A model generated the notes under the pieces. It was not told the DNA's origin. It did not search any database and worked only from the letters and a program-made list of their open reading frames with translations. Below are positions 7,920-15,900 of a stretch of 28,272 nt of DNA, one piece after another. Origin of the DNA: Bacteroidota bacterium (GTDB taxonomy: Bacteria; Bacteroidota; Bacteroidia; Bacteroidales; Prolixibacteraceae); NCBI GenBank assembly GCA_030632865.1, contig DAOVTY010000004.1, positions 1 through 28,272 on the forward strand, given 5' to 3'. Numbering within the stretch: position 1 is the first letter of the stretch; every line of letters begins with the position of its first letter. A program made the translations under genes and the position numbers.

Positions 7920-8933
7920 TTGGAAACAACAATTCACGACATAGCAAAAAAGCTAAACTTTTCAGCTTCAACAGTTTCGCGCGCACTCAACAATAATCCA
8001 AAAATAAGTGAAGCAACCAGAAAACTAATAAAAAAAACAGCTGACGAAATGGGATATCGTCCTAATATTTTGGCGGCTAGTTTTCGCACCAAGAGAACAA
8101 ATACTATTGGTGTTGTTGTTCCTCATATAAATCGTCATTTTTTCTCATCAGTTATTAGTGGGATTGAAGAAGTGGCGTACAAAAGCGGGTTTACTGTTAC
8201 CATTTCGCAGTCGAATGACAACTTTGAAAAAGAGAATAAAATTACACATACACTTTTTTCTAACCGTGTAGATGGATTAATAATTTCGCTTGGTATGAAT
8301 ACAATTGATTTTAGTCATCTTAAATTATTTTCTGATAAAAATATTCCTTTGGTATTTTTCGACAGAGTTGTAGATGAAATTAAAGCTCATAAAATAGTAG
8401 TTGACGATTTTGATTGTGGTTATCTGGCAACAAAACATCTTATTGAACAAGGTGCAAAAAGAGTTGCACATATTGGCGGTTCATTAAATATAAAAATATA
8501 TAAAAACAGACAAGATGGTTATATAAAAGCTATAAAAGAATCGGGGTTTGAAATAGAAGAATCGTTGATTGTAAACAACAGTCTAACAAGGGAAGATGGA
8601 ACTAATGCAGCTAAAAAACTCTTTAGAAATAAAAAATTACCTGATGCCATTTTCTGTGCAAACGACACAACTGCATTAAGTGTAATTATTTATTTGCGCG
8701 AAAATAATATTAAAGTTCCAGAAAATGTTTTATTAGTGGGTTTTAGTAACGAACCTTTTTCTGAAGTGGTTACACCACCTATAAGTACAATAAAACAACC
8801 TGGCTTTTTAATGGGCAAAAAAGCTGCCGAACTAATAATTCATCAAATAAACAACAAGAATACGAAACAAAATTTCGAAACAATTACAATGCCAACCGAA
8901 CTTATAATCAGAAATTCATCCACTCGAAATTAA
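7920..8933 (+). CDS. LacI-family transcriptional regulator of the kdu genes
   Basis: 337 residues. The N-terminal helix-turn-helix 'TIHDIAKKLNFSASTVSRALN' (about 3-24) and hinge helix region 'NILAASFRTKRTNTIGVVVP' are followed by a periplasmic-binding-protein-like sensor domain with 'DGLIISLG' and 'AIFCANDTTALSVI'. The start codon is TTG at 7920. An in-frame TAA (7917-7919) lies immediately upstream and the next Met is residue 43, past the DNA-binding helices, so TTG is effectively forced. Divergence from kduI and the palindrome in between suggest a repressor of the kdu genes, relieved by a uronate or KDG-like intermediate; the effector is inferred. Confidence 0.9.
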   Translation: METTIHDIAKKLNFSASTVSRALNNNPKISEATRKLIKKTADEMGYRPNILAASFRTKRTNTIGVVVPHINRHFFSSVISGIEEVAYKSGFTVTISQSNDNFEKENKITHTLFSNRVDGLIISLGMNTIDFSHLKLFSDKNIPLVFFDRVVDEIKAHKIVVDDFDCGYLATKHLIEQGAKRVAHIGGSLNIKIYKNRQDGYIKAIKESGFEIEESLIVNNSLTREDGTNAAKKLFRNKKLPDAIFCANDTTALSVIIYLRENNIKVPENVLLVGFSNEPFSEVVTPPISTIKQPGFLMGKKAAELIIHQINNKNTKQNFETITMPTELIIRNSSTRN

Positions 8934-8945
8934 AAATAACGACAA

Positions 8946-8979
8946 TAAAAAGCCCGCTCATCAAAAGATAAACAGGCTC
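8946..8979 (-). terminator. Probable terminator after the ferredoxin gene
   Basis: On the minus strand AGCCTG (8978 to 8973) pairs with CGGGCT (8956 to 8951), with one G-U pair, and a run of Ts follows. It lies 22 bases after the ferredoxin stop codon. The convergent regulator gene ends just on the other side, but the T-run favours the minus strand. Confidence 0.5.
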
Positions 8980-8999
8980 AAGTATTTTATGTTGTCGAT

Positions 9000-9170
9000 C
9001 TATTCGTCTATCGAAATAGCGTCAACCGGACAAACTTCCGCGCAAGAACCACAATCAGTACAAAGTTCTGCGTCAATTTTATAGATATCACCTTCGGTAA
9101 TTGCATCTACCGGACACTCGTCAATGCATGTTCCACACGCAATACATTCATCAGAAATTACATATGCCAT
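9000..9170 (-). CDS. 2[4Fe-4S] ferredoxin
   Basis: 56-residue protein, MAYVISDEC to SIDE, read directly from the minus strand. Two cluster motifs C-x2-C-x2-C-x3-C are present: C9/C12/C15/C19 and C37/C40/C43/C47, each followed by Pro-Val-Asp-Ala. This is the classic clostridial-type bacterial ferredoxin, a small cytoplasmic low-potential electron carrier used by enzymes such as pyruvate:ferredoxin oxidoreductase and Rnf or hydrogenase complexes in anaerobes. Its presence fits an anaerobic or facultative life style. It has its own promoter and terminator and no evident partner gene nearby, so it probably serves several enzymes. Confidence 0.95.
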   Translation of the reverse strand: MAYVISDECIACGTCIDECPVDAITEGDIYKIDAELCTDCGSCAEVCPVDAISIDE

Positions 9171-9207
9171 AACAGCCTTATTTTATTGGTTAAAAATATT
9201 AATGCGG

Positions 9208-9237
9208 CAAATGTACGAAGTTTAATAAAAAATCAAA
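9208..9237 (-). promoter_or_regulatory. Predicted ferredoxin promoter
   Basis: On the minus strand TTTG (9237 to 9234), an 18-bp spacer and TACATTTG (9215 to 9208), an exact match to the Bacteroidota -33/-7 pattern. The predicted leader is about 30 bases. This is one of the best consensus promoters in the window. Confidence 0.6.
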
Positions 9238-9316
9238 GTTCATAATTAAAAATTTTGTATTGTTTCACCCGCATTCACACTACTACTCTTATTTTCAAAT
9301 ACTTAATTAAAAATAT

Positions 9317-9345
9317 TTTGTTAATAATTAATTAAACTACTTTTA
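9317..9345 (+). promoter_or_regulatory. Possible promoter of the ZIP transporter gene
   Basis: TTTG (9317-9320), a 17-bp spacer and TACTTTTA (9338-9345), which misses the TAnnTTTG consensus only at the last base. About 28 bases before the preferred ATG. No obvious metal-regulator palindrome was seen here. Confidence 0.35.
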
Positions 9346-9372
9346 TTATTTTTGAAGAATCAAAACGAGATA

Positions 9373-10197
9373 ATGGAAACATCGAAAATAGTATTTGCAT
9401 TATTATTAACAACATTTGCAGGGTTATCGACCGGTATTGGTAGCGCAATTGCATTTGTTGCCAAACGTACAAATACTAAACTACTTACCTTTTCTTTAGG
9501 ATTTTCAGCAGGAGTTATGATTTATATCTCTTTTGCCGAACTTTTCCCCGAGGCAAAAAATAGTTTTATCAATCATTTTGGGGAATTTACAGGATATTTA
9601 TACACCATTATTTCGTTTTTCGGGGGAATGCTGGTAATTGCACTAATCGATAAATTTATACCATCCTTCGAAAACCCACACGAAATGCGCTCGATTGAAG
9701 CGATGGATGACGTTAACGAAGCCGCACGATTTAAAAAACTATACAGGATGGGAATACTTACTGCGGTTGCGGTTGCGGTTCATAATTTCCCCGAGGGAAT
9801 TGCAACTTTTATGGCGGCACTTAACGACCCGGCACTTGGTATTGCGATTGCAATAGCAATTGCCATTCACAATATTCCTGAGGGAATTGCAGTTTCGGTT
9901 CCAATTTATTACGCAACCGGCAGTCGTAAAAAAGCATTTTTCTATTCATTTCTTTCGGGACTTGCCGAGCCGATTGGAGCATTTATCGCATATCTAGTTT
10001 TAATGCCTTTTTTAAATTCAGAGAACGCAGAGGTTTTTTTCGGAGCAATAATGGCGAGCATTGCCGGAATTATGGTATTTATTTCGATGGATGAACTTTT
10101 ACCTTCGGCCGAAGAATATGGCGAACACCACATTGCAATTTACGGACTTATTGGAGGTATGGGAATTATGGCGGTTAGTTTGTTACTATTAACCTAA
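9373..10197 (+). CDS. zupT: ZIP-family metal (zinc) transporter, ZupT-like
   Basis: 274 residues from the ATG at 9373; an in-frame TTG at 9352 would add seven residues but is a poorer start. About eight hydrophobic segments. The two metal-binding helices carry 'HNFPEG' (His137, Asn138, Glu141) and 'HNIPEG' (His166, Asn167, Glu170), with Glu199 in 'SGLAEPIGA' after them, as in E. coli ZupT (257 residues). 'FSLGFSAGVMIYISFAEL' is also typical. It imports Zn(II), perhaps other divalent metals, across the inner membrane. The charged loop around residues 98-125 is the usual intracellular loop, here without a His-rich stretch. Single-gene unit, convergent with nth. Confidence 0.92.
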   Translation: METSKIVFALLLTTFAGLSTGIGSAIAFVAKRTNTKLLTFSLGFSAGVMIYISFAELFPEAKNSFINHFGEFTGYLYTIISFFGGMLVIALIDKFIPSFENPHEMRSIEAMDDVNEAARFKKLYRMGILTAVAVAVHNFPEGIATFMAALNDPALGIAIAIAIAIHNIPEGIAVSVPIYYATGSRKKAFFYSFLSGLAEPIGAFIAYLVLMPFLNSENAEVFFGAIMASIAGIMVFISMDELLPSAEEYGEHHIAIYGLIGGMGIMAVSLLLLT

Positions 10198-10334
10198 AAA
10201 ACGTTATTGTTTTATCTGGTTAAAAAAGCTCGAAAGAGTTGTTGCTGTGTAAGGATGCCAATTATCACCTGGCAATAATTCTATAGTAACTCAACACCCG
10301 TGATAACTTGAAAACTAATCTAATCTATTCTCTT

Positions 10335-10979
10335 TCACTTTTTCGCTTCCCTCTTATAATACTTACAAACTTCTGTTAACCCACACTTTTCGCACTTTGG
10401 TTTACGAGCCATACAAGTGTATCTACCATGCAAAATTAACCAATGATGTGCTTTAGAAATTAACTCTTCTGGAAAGTATTTTACTAATTGCAACTCGGTT
10501 GCCAGTGGGGTTTTAGCATTAGTACTTAATCCTATTCTGGCAGCCACCCTAAAAACATGCGTATCAACAGCCATTGTAGGTTTGTTATACACTACCGATG
10601 CAATTACATTCGCGGTTTTACGCCCAACACCGGGTAATTTTTGCAAATCATCAACATCGCTTGGTACTATACTATCAAATAATTCAATTAATTTTTGTGC
10701 CATCCCAACCAAATGTTTCGCTTTATTATTTGGGTACGAACAACTTTTTATGTAATCAAAAACTTCCGCCGATTCTACTTCAGCCATTTTTTGCGGCGTA
10801 GGAAACCGTTTTAGTAATTCTGGAGTAATTTGATTTACTCTTTTATCTGTGCATTGTGCTGATAAAACTACTGCAACAATTAACTCGAATGCATTTCCAT
10901 AATTTAATTCAGTCTCTGCAATTGCCATAGTCTCCTCGAAATATTGAATCACAAAGTCGAATAATTCTGCTTTTTTCAT
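10335..10979 (-). CDS. nth: Endonuclease III (DNA glycosylase/AP lyase)
   Basis: 214 residues, close to E. coli Nth (211). Removes oxidised pyrimidines from DNA and cuts the abasic site in base-excision repair. The helix-hairpin-helix 'LPGVGRKTANV' carries catalytic Lys121 and 'MAVDTHVFRV' carries catalytic Asp139. The C-terminal [4Fe-4S] loop is complete as C189-x6-C196-x2-C199-x5-C205. Start at ATG 10979, N-terminus MKKAELFDF. Transcribed alone; the 137-bp region to the convergent zupT shows no strong hairpin. Confidence 0.95.
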   Translation of the reverse strand: MKKAELFDFVIQYFEETMAIAETELNYGNAFELIVAVVLSAQCTDKRVNQITPELLKRFPTPQKMAEVESAEVFDYIKSCSYPNNKAKHLVGMAQKLIELFDSIVPSDVDDLQKLPGVGRKTANVIASVVYNKPTMAVDTHVFRVAARIGLSTNAKTPLATELQLVKYFPEELISKAHHWLILHGRYTCMARKPKCEKCGLTEVCKYYKREAKK

Positions 10980-11133
10980 AGCTACTTATTTATTTTCAAA
11001 ATTAAATTAATTTTTCTCAAACTATGTGTAACAAAATCAATTTATAATTGTCTTATATAATAGTTGTTAATAGTTAAACATTTCTCCCCCTTTTATAGAA
11101 ATGGTTTTAAATTAACAAATTAAACAGTTATAG

Positions 11134-11158
11134 AAAAGCCGGTATTAACCGGCTTTTT
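11134..11158. terminator. Strong bidirectional terminator-like hairpin
   Basis: AAAAGCCGGT (11134-11143), loop ATTA and ACCGGCTTTT (11148-11157): a perfect 10-bp stem with a 4-base loop, flanked by A- and T-runs on both strands. It is the clearest intrinsic terminator in the window, yet no intact gene ends beside it. On the minus strand an open frame ends at its very edge (TGA at 11160-11158). Confidence 0.8.
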
Positions 11159-11281
11159 CATTCCCCAACTTTACCAACATGAATCTGTTTGTTAATAATA
11201 TCAAAATCCAAATGGTTTGTAGAAACTTTAGACTCATAATAATTATCTTGCGCACTTAAATTAAACTCATTTAAATTATAA
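11158..11281 (-). pseudogene. Possible C-terminal gene remnant ahead of a terminator
   Basis: On the minus strand a frame of about 41 codons without stops runs from the start of the serine hydrolase gene to a TGA at 11160-11158, then meets the terminator hairpin at once. The predicted tail contains 'LSAQDNYYESKVSTNHLDF' and ends 'QIHVGKVGE'. Its composition looks protein-like and it lacks any Met start. I do not recognise the family. It may be the 3' end of a gene whose 5' part was lost when the present upstream sequence arrived. A second frame is also open for about 30 codons here, so chance is possible. Confidence 0.25.
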
Positions 11282-12541
11282 ATGATAAAACGTAAACAAC
11301 TATATATTCCAATAATTATTATTTTTGTAGTAGTTGCCTTTAAGCTTCAGGCATTTATAAACCCATCAGAAATTACTACAGAAAAAATCAATATCCAGAT
11401 TGAAAATTCTGAACCAAGTAGTTTAAACGAAATAGAAAACATTATAACAGAGTATGATAGTATACTAACTTCTGAAGTAAAAAAATCTGGAATAGTTGGC
11501 GCCGCAATTGTTATTATCTACAAAAACGAAATTGCACTCTTAAAATGTTTTGGAGTTCAGAAAAAAGGAGAAAAAGATGTCATTAATAAACATACTATTT
11601 TCAGGCTAGCATCTGTTTCTAAAACTGTTACAGGAGTTTTAGCTGGAATTTTAGACGATGAAAATATAGTAGATTTAGATGAGAAAGTAGTTAATTATCT
11701 TCCTGAATTCAAGTTGAAAAACAGCGAAAGCACCAACAATATTTCAGTTCGCCATCTTTTAAGTCACACCTCAGGTTTAATTCCACATGCATACGATTTA
11801 ATGGTAGAAGATCATGTTCCATTAGAAAAAATAATGTCGCGGTTAAGCGAAGTTGACATAGCTGCTCCACCGGGAGAACTATATGGTTATCAGAATGTTG
11901 TTTATAGTATTTACGATCCTATCGCATCTAAACAAACCAATAAAAGTTTTAATTCTTTACTAAATGAAAAGATTTTTATTCCGTTTGGGATGAGCGATGC
12001 ATCAACCGGATACGATGCCTTTAAAAGTGATGATAACAAAGCATATCCTCATTACAATCAGGGGGGAAACAAGTACAGTGTTATGCGACTTAACGACAGA
12101 TATTACAATACAATTCCGGCTGCTGGTATAAATGCAAGTATATCAGATTTAGGACAGTTTCTGATTACGCTTACCAACGAAGATTCTAAAAACTTCTCGA
12201 ATAATGCCCGCGAAACTGTTTTTACACCGCAGGTAAATTCTCTGTTAAAAAGAACTTATTTCAGAAGTTGGGACAAAGTTCAATCTAAACAATACTCTAT
12301 TGGATGGAGAATTGTTGGATACAAAGGACGGAAAATTGCTTACCACGGAGGTTATGTTTCTGGATATAAAGCAGAGATTGCACTTTGTAATGAAGAGGAT
12401 ATTGGCATTGCAATTCTTACCAACTCGCCCAACAATTCTTCCGCTAAAACAATTCCAACATTTTTAAATATGCTATTCGAATATAAAGATGCTCTTACTA
12501 TGGAAAAAAATTCGGAAGTTAACGAGCAAGATAAATCTTAA
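11282..12541 (+). CDS. Membrane-anchored or secreted serine hydrolase (class C beta-lactamase fold)
   Basis: 419 residues. A hydrophobic N-terminal segment (about 7-20) acts as signal or anchor. The catalytic motifs of the beta-lactamase/PBP-like (Pfam Beta-lactamase, AmpC/EstB) family are present: S111-V-S-K114 in 'FRLASVSKT', Y203-Q-N205 as the YxN motif, and H355-G-G357 in place of KTG. Members include D-Ala-D-Ala peptidases, esterases and true beta-lactamases; nothing here singles out one. 'SVRHLLSHTSGL' is a typical family motif. The ABC-F gene begins 7 bp downstream, so the two are probably co-transcribed. The C-terminal 20 residues are charged and lie beyond the fold. Confidence 0.88.
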   Translation: MIKRKQLYIPIIIIFVVVAFKLQAFINPSEITTEKINIQIENSEPSSLNEIENIITEYDSILTSEVKKSGIVGAAIVIIYKNEIALLKCFGVQKKGEKDVINKHTIFRLASVSKTVTGVLAGILDDENIVDLDEKVVNYLPEFKLKNSESTNNISVRHLLSHTSGLIPHAYDLMVEDHVPLEKIMSRLSEVDIAAPPGELYGYQNVVYSIYDPIASKQTNKSFNSLLNEKIFIPFGMSDASTGYDAFKSDDNKAYPHYNQGGNKYSVMRLNDRYYNTIPAAGINASISDLGQFLITLTNEDSKNFSNNARETVFTPQVNSLLKRTYFRSWDKVQSKQYSIGWRIVGYKGRKIAYHGGYVSGYKAEIALCNEEDIGIAILTNSPNNSSAKTIPTFLNMLFEYKDALTMEKNSEVNEQDKS

Positions 12542-12548
12542 TACAACA

Positions 12549-14423
12549 ATGAAACCTTTTTTGCAAGCCGAAAACCTTTCGAAACGATGGGGTGAACTAA
12601 TGCTTTTCGAGAATATCTCGTTTACTATTTTTGAGGAGAAAAAAGTAGCATTAATAGCAAAAAATGGAACTGGAAAATCGACACTACTCGATATACTTGC
12701 CGGAAAAGAAACCGCCGAAGCAGGGAGAGTTACACATACAAACGATGTTGAAATTGGGTATTTCGAGCAGATTCCAAAATTAAACCCAAATCATTCAGTA
12801 ATCGAGGAGATTTTCGAAACGGAAAATGAAAAATTAAAAACGGTAAAAGCTTTTGAACTTGCAGTTGCTCATAATAATGAGCAAGAGATTGCTGAGATTT
12901 CGGCAAAAATGGATGAGTTGAATGGCTGGGACATAGAAGTAGAAATAAGTCAAATACTAACTCAACTAAAAATAACTCAACTAGAACAAAAGGTTTCTGA
13001 ATTGTCGGGAGGACAACAAAAGAGACTTTCTCTTGCTAAAATTTTAATTAATAAACCTGATTTATTAATATTAGACGAACCCACAAATCATCTTGATATT
13101 GAGATGATAGAATGGCTGGAAGAATATTTAGCAAAAACAAAAGCAACACTCTTAATGGTTACGCACGACCGTTATTTTCTCGATCGCGTTTGCGACGAAA
13201 TAATAGAAATGGACGACAACCAAATTTATCGTTACCAAGGCAATTATTCATATTTTATTGAGAAGCGCGAACAACGAATTGAAATGCAAAATGCATCGGT
13301 TACAAAGGCAAAAAACTTAATGCGAACCGAAATTGAGTGGATGCGACGAATGCCAAAAGCACGTACCACAAAATCTAAATACAGAGTTGATGCATTTCAG
13401 GATTTAAAAGAGAAAGCATCGAAAAAATTAAATGATAAGTCTATTCAACTAAATGTAAAATCGTCGCGGCTCGGGAAGAAAATTGTTGAAATGTACGATA
13501 TTTCCAAGTCGTTTCCGGGAGTTAATTTAATAGAGAACTTTAACTATAAATTTTCGCGATACGAAAAAGTTGGAATTGTAGGCAAAAACGGAACCGGAAA
13601 ATCTACTTTCATAAATATAATTACTCAAACTCTCCAGCCCGATTCCGGACATATCGAAATTGGAAAAACAATTAAATTTGGATATTACCGGCAGGAGGGT
13701 ATTACTTTCGATCCGCAGGAACGTGTAATTGATGCCGTTCAGAAAATTGCAGAATACATACATTTCGAAGATGGCTCTAAAATGAGTGCCGGACAAATGT
13801 TAAACTACTTCTTGTTTCCGCCGGAAACTCAATACAATTTTATTGAAAAACTTAGTGGTGGAGAGCAGCGTCGTTTGTACTTATGTACAGTTTTAATGCA
13901 AAATCCAAATTTTCTAATTTTAGACGAACCAACCAACGATTTGGACATAATGACTTTAAATGTGCTGGAAGAGTACCTGAAAGCGTTTGCGGGGTGTGTT
14001 GTTGTAGTTTCGCACGACAGATTTTTTATGGACAAAATTGTTGATCATCTTTTTGTTTTCGAAGGTGAAGGTGTAGTTTCCGATTTTCCGGGGAACTACA
14101 CAATTTACAGAAATGATTTTTTAGAGAAACAGGCAAAAGAACAAGCACTTGAAAAAGCAAATAAACAGGTAAAAAAACAGCCTGCAAAAAAAACAACTCA
14201 ACAAGAAAATAGAAAACTAACTTTTGGTGAAAAACGTGAATTTGAGCAATTGGAAACTGAGATTGCAAGTTTAGAAATGGAGAAAAACAGTATTGAAGAA
14301 TTACTAAATTCGGGTAATTTACCACATGAAGAGTTATTTCAAAAATCTACTAAATTAGAAGAAATAAAAACTCTTCTGGATGAAAAAGAGTTTCGGTGGT
14401 TAGAATTGAGCGAAATCGGTTAG
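12549..14423 (+). CDS. ABC-F family ATPase, Uup-like
   Basis: 624 residues from the ATG at 12549. A longer frame from 12489 exists but overlaps the preceding gene and adds an unrelated 20-residue leader. Two ABC domains: first Walker A 'AKNGTGKST' (37-45), signature LSGGQ near 154 and 'LILDEPTNHLD'; second Walker A 'GKNGTGKST' near 345, LSGGE near 436 and 'LILDEPTNDLD'. Between them is the basic interdomain linker with 'MRRMPKARTTKSKYR'. A C-terminal Lys/Glu-rich coiled coil (about 540-620) makes it Uup-like. No membrane segments: ABC-F proteins act on ribosomes. The first Walker A has Ala where Gly is usual. Stops 3 bp from the convergent DUF3276 gene. Confidence 0.92.
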   Translation: MKPFLQAENLSKRWGELMLFENISFTIFEEKKVALIAKNGTGKSTLLDILAGKETAEAGRVTHTNDVEIGYFEQIPKLNPNHSVIEEIFETENEKLKTVKAFELAVAHNNEQEIAEISAKMDELNGWDIEVEISQILTQLKITQLEQKVSELSGGQQKRLSLAKILINKPDLLILDEPTNHLDIEMIEWLEEYLAKTKATLLMVTHDRYFLDRVCDEIIEMDDNQIYRYQGNYSYFIEKREQRIEMQNASVTKAKNLMRTEIEWMRRMPKARTTKSKYRVDAFQDLKEKASKKLNDKSIQLNVKSSRLGKKIVEMYDISKSFPGVNLIENFNYKFSRYEKVGIVGKNGTGKSTFINIITQTLQPDSGHIEIGKTIKFGYYRQEGITFDPQERVIDAVQKIAEYIHFEDGSKMSAGQMLNYFLFPPETQYNFIEKLSGGEQRRLYLCTVLMQNPNFLILDEPTNDLDIMTLNVLEEYLKAFAGCVVVVSHDRFFMDKIVDHLFVFEGEGVVSDFPGNYTIYRNDFLEKQAKEQALEKANKQVKKQPAKKTTQQENRKLTFGEKREFEQLETEIASLEMEKNSIEELLNSGNLPHEELFQKSTKLEEIKTLLDEKEFRWLELSEIG

Positions 14424-14426
14424 TAT

Positions 14427-14813
14427 CTAAATATCCTCAAACTCAATATCAGAAAAATCTTTTGCAGGCTCTGCAACAACTTCTATTTTCTCTTCTATCT
14501 TCTCAACTTTAGGAATATTTTCTCGTTGCGGTTGATTTTTACGAATATAATTTACAGCATCTTGTAAACTATCAGCAAACTTATCGAAATCCTCTTTATA
14601 CAAAAATAACTTATGCTTTTCAAAATGGAATTTCCCATTTTCATCAAACCTCTTTTTACTTTCGGTTATGGTTAAATAGTACTCATCATTTCGAGTGCTT
14701 TTAACATCGAAAAAATAAGTTCTTTTTCCGGCACGTACTATTTCTGTATGAATTTCCTTATTAAATTTACTTTCAGACTTCTTCACTTCTTCCTTAAAAT
14801 CAACACTTTCCAT
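14427..14813 (-). CDS. DUF3276 / PUR-domain nucleic-acid-binding protein
   Basis: 128 residues. The central block 'EIVRAGKRTYFFDVKSTRNDEYYLTITESKKR' region (about 25-56) and 'KHKLFLYKEDFDKFADSL' give the beta-beta-beta-beta-alpha PUR repeat of DUF3276, a family typical of Bacteroidota and spirochaetes. The structurally known relative is the Borrelia burgdorferi Pur-alpha-like protein, which binds DNA and RNA. The C-terminus (about 100-128) is acidic and probably disordered. Likely a small cytoplasmic DNA/RNA-binding protein; targets unknown. It has its own predicted promoter and ends tail-to-tail with the ABC-F gene. Confidence 0.82.
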   Translation of the reverse strand: MESVDFKEEVKKSESKFNKEIHTEIVRAGKRTYFFDVKSTRNDEYYLTITESKKRFDENGKFHFEKHKLFLYKEDFDKFADSLQDAVNYIRKNQPQRENIPKVEKIEEKIEVVAEPAKDFSDIEFEDI

Positions 14814-14850
14814 CCTTGAAATTTTTCCAGTTTAAACTATGTTAGTGTTT

Positions 14851-14858
14851 CAAAAATA
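14851..14858 (-). promoter_or_regulatory. Predicted -7 box of the DUF3276 gene
   Basis: TATTTTTG on the minus strand (14858 to 14851) matches TAnnTTTG exactly, about 37 bases before the ATG. No good -33 TTG lies 17-23 bp upstream, so confidence is moderate. Confidence 0.4.
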
Positions 14859-14929
14859 GAAAAATAAATTGATTGAAATGAGATTAGATTAATTTTCACA
14901 TAATTTAAAATCATTCTAAGAAGTTGAGC

Positions 14930-14970
14930 TAATAAATAAGGGAGACAATTAATAGCCCCCCTTATTTATA
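14930..14970 (-). terminator. Probable folD terminator
   Basis: TAAATAAGGG (14933-14942) and CCCTTATTTA (14959-14968) form a perfect 10-bp stem with a 16-base loop, 17 bases after the folD stop codon on the minus strand. The 3' arm is T-rich rather than followed by a pure T-run. The symmetric arms could act on either strand, but only folD ends here. Confidence 0.5.
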
Positions 14971-14985
14971 CTGCATTTAACTTGT

Positions 14986-15861
14986 CTATTTATATATCTC
15001 TTTTTTAGCAGACAACATTGTATTTAGCAATAAAGAAACTCGGGTCATTGGTCCAACACCACCCGGAACTGGTGTAATATACGAACACTTATCAGCTACC
15101 TCTTCGAACAAAACATCACCCTTAAGTTTCCAGCCCGACTTCGTTTTATCAGATTTCACACGAGTTGTGCCAACGTCTATTACAACTGCTCCCTCTTTTA
15201 CCATGTTACCTTTCACAAACTCTGGAACACCGATTGCTGCAATTAAAATATCAGCATTTCGGCAAACTTCCTCCAAATTATGGGTTCTGCTATGTGCAAC
15301 TGTAACAGTAGCATTTACCGCTTTTTGCGACATTAATACACTTAACGGTCGGCCAACAATATTACTACGACCAACAATAACACAATTTTTACCACTAGTC
15401 TCTATATTGTAACGTTTCAATAATTCTACAATTCCGAAAGGTGTTGCAGATACAAACGATGGCAAACCAATTACCATTCTACCAACATTCTCGGGATGAA
15501 ATCCGTCAACGTCTTTTTTAGGATTTATGGCTTCAATAATTTTTTGCTCCGAAATATGTTTTGGTAACGGTAACTGAACAATAAAACCGTCCAAATTGTC
15601 ATCATTATTCAGCTCATTTACTTTAGCCAGCAACTCATCTTCGGTTACATTATCTTCAAAACGAATTAGCGACGATTTAAAACCAACTTCGCCACAATCT
15701 TTAATTTTGAATGCCACATAAGTTTCGCTTCCTCCATCATGACCAACAAGAACTGCAGCTAAATGCGGAGGTCTCTCTCCTCTCTCTACAATTTCATTTA
15801 CTTGTACAGCAATTTCCTGCTTTATTTCAGAGGCTATTTTTTTTCCGTCAATTAATTTCAT
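14986..15861 (-). CDS. folD: Bifunctional methylenetetrahydrofolate dehydrogenase/cyclohydrolase
   Basis: 291 residues from the ATG at 15861, giving the standard N-terminus MKLIDGKKIA. The frame stays open to a TTG at 15879, but that start adds six residues unlike the family. Interconverts 5,10-methylene- and 10-formyl-tetrahydrofolate with NADP in the cytoplasm. Visible: 'ETYVAFKIKDC' with Tyr48 and catalytic Lys52, 'GFIVQLPLPKH', the cofactor loop 'GRSNIVGRPLS', and the C-terminal 'PVPGGVGPMTR'. A three-fold CAAAG repeat lies just upstream. ffh lies 144 bp further upstream on the same strand; a shared transcript is possible but not shown. Works with GcvT, also in this window, in one-carbon metabolism. 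Confidence 0.94.
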   Translation of the reverse strand: MKLIDGKKIASEIKQEIAVQVNEIVERGERPPHLAAVLVGHDGGSETYVAFKIKDCGEVGFKSSLIRFEDNVTEDELLAKVNELNNDDNLDGFIVQLPLPKHISEQKIIEAINPKKDVDGFHPENVGRMVIGLPSFVSATPFGIVELLKRYNIETSGKNCVIVGRSNIVGRPLSVLMSQKAVNATVTVAHSRTHNLEEVCRNADILIAAIGVPEFVKGNMVKEGAVVIDVGTTRVKSDKTKSGWKLKGDVLFEEVADKCSYITPVPGGVGPMTRVSLLLNTMLSAKKEIYK

Positions 15862-15876
15862 AAGATTTTTTTCTCG

Positions 15877-15900
15877 CAAAGTTGCAAAGGCACAAAGTAA
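15877..15900. repeat. Three tandem 8-bp CAAAG units upstream of folD
   Basis: CAAAG occurs at 15877, 15885 and 15893, exactly eight bases apart (CAAAGTTG, CAAAGGCA, CAAAGTAA). On the minus strand the units read as CTTTG and the one nearest folD, CAACTTTG, resembles a -7 box. Could be a promoter cluster or a decayed intergenic repeat. Confidence 0.55.

Larger units (their letters stand above)
10980..11281. other. Intergenic region with a strong hairpin and possible gene remnant
   Basis: 302 bases between divergent nth and the serine hydrolase gene. The left half (10980-11130) is AT-rich with no clear gene. The hairpin at 11134-11157 and the open minus-strand frame ending at 11158 are listed separately. 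No intact gene or recognised RNA was found. Confidence 0.6.

Noticed and set aside
10198..10334. Inverted repeats between zupT and nth (TTATCAC/GTGATAA, TGCCA/TGGCA)
   Set aside because: Short stems, long loops, no T-run at a useful position.
12489..12548. Upstream in-frame ATG extending the ABC-F protein by 20 residues
   Set aside because: It overlaps the end of the serine hydrolase gene by 53 bases and the extra residues are unlike ABC-F N-termini; MKPFLQAENLSKRWGE from 12549 is the expected start.
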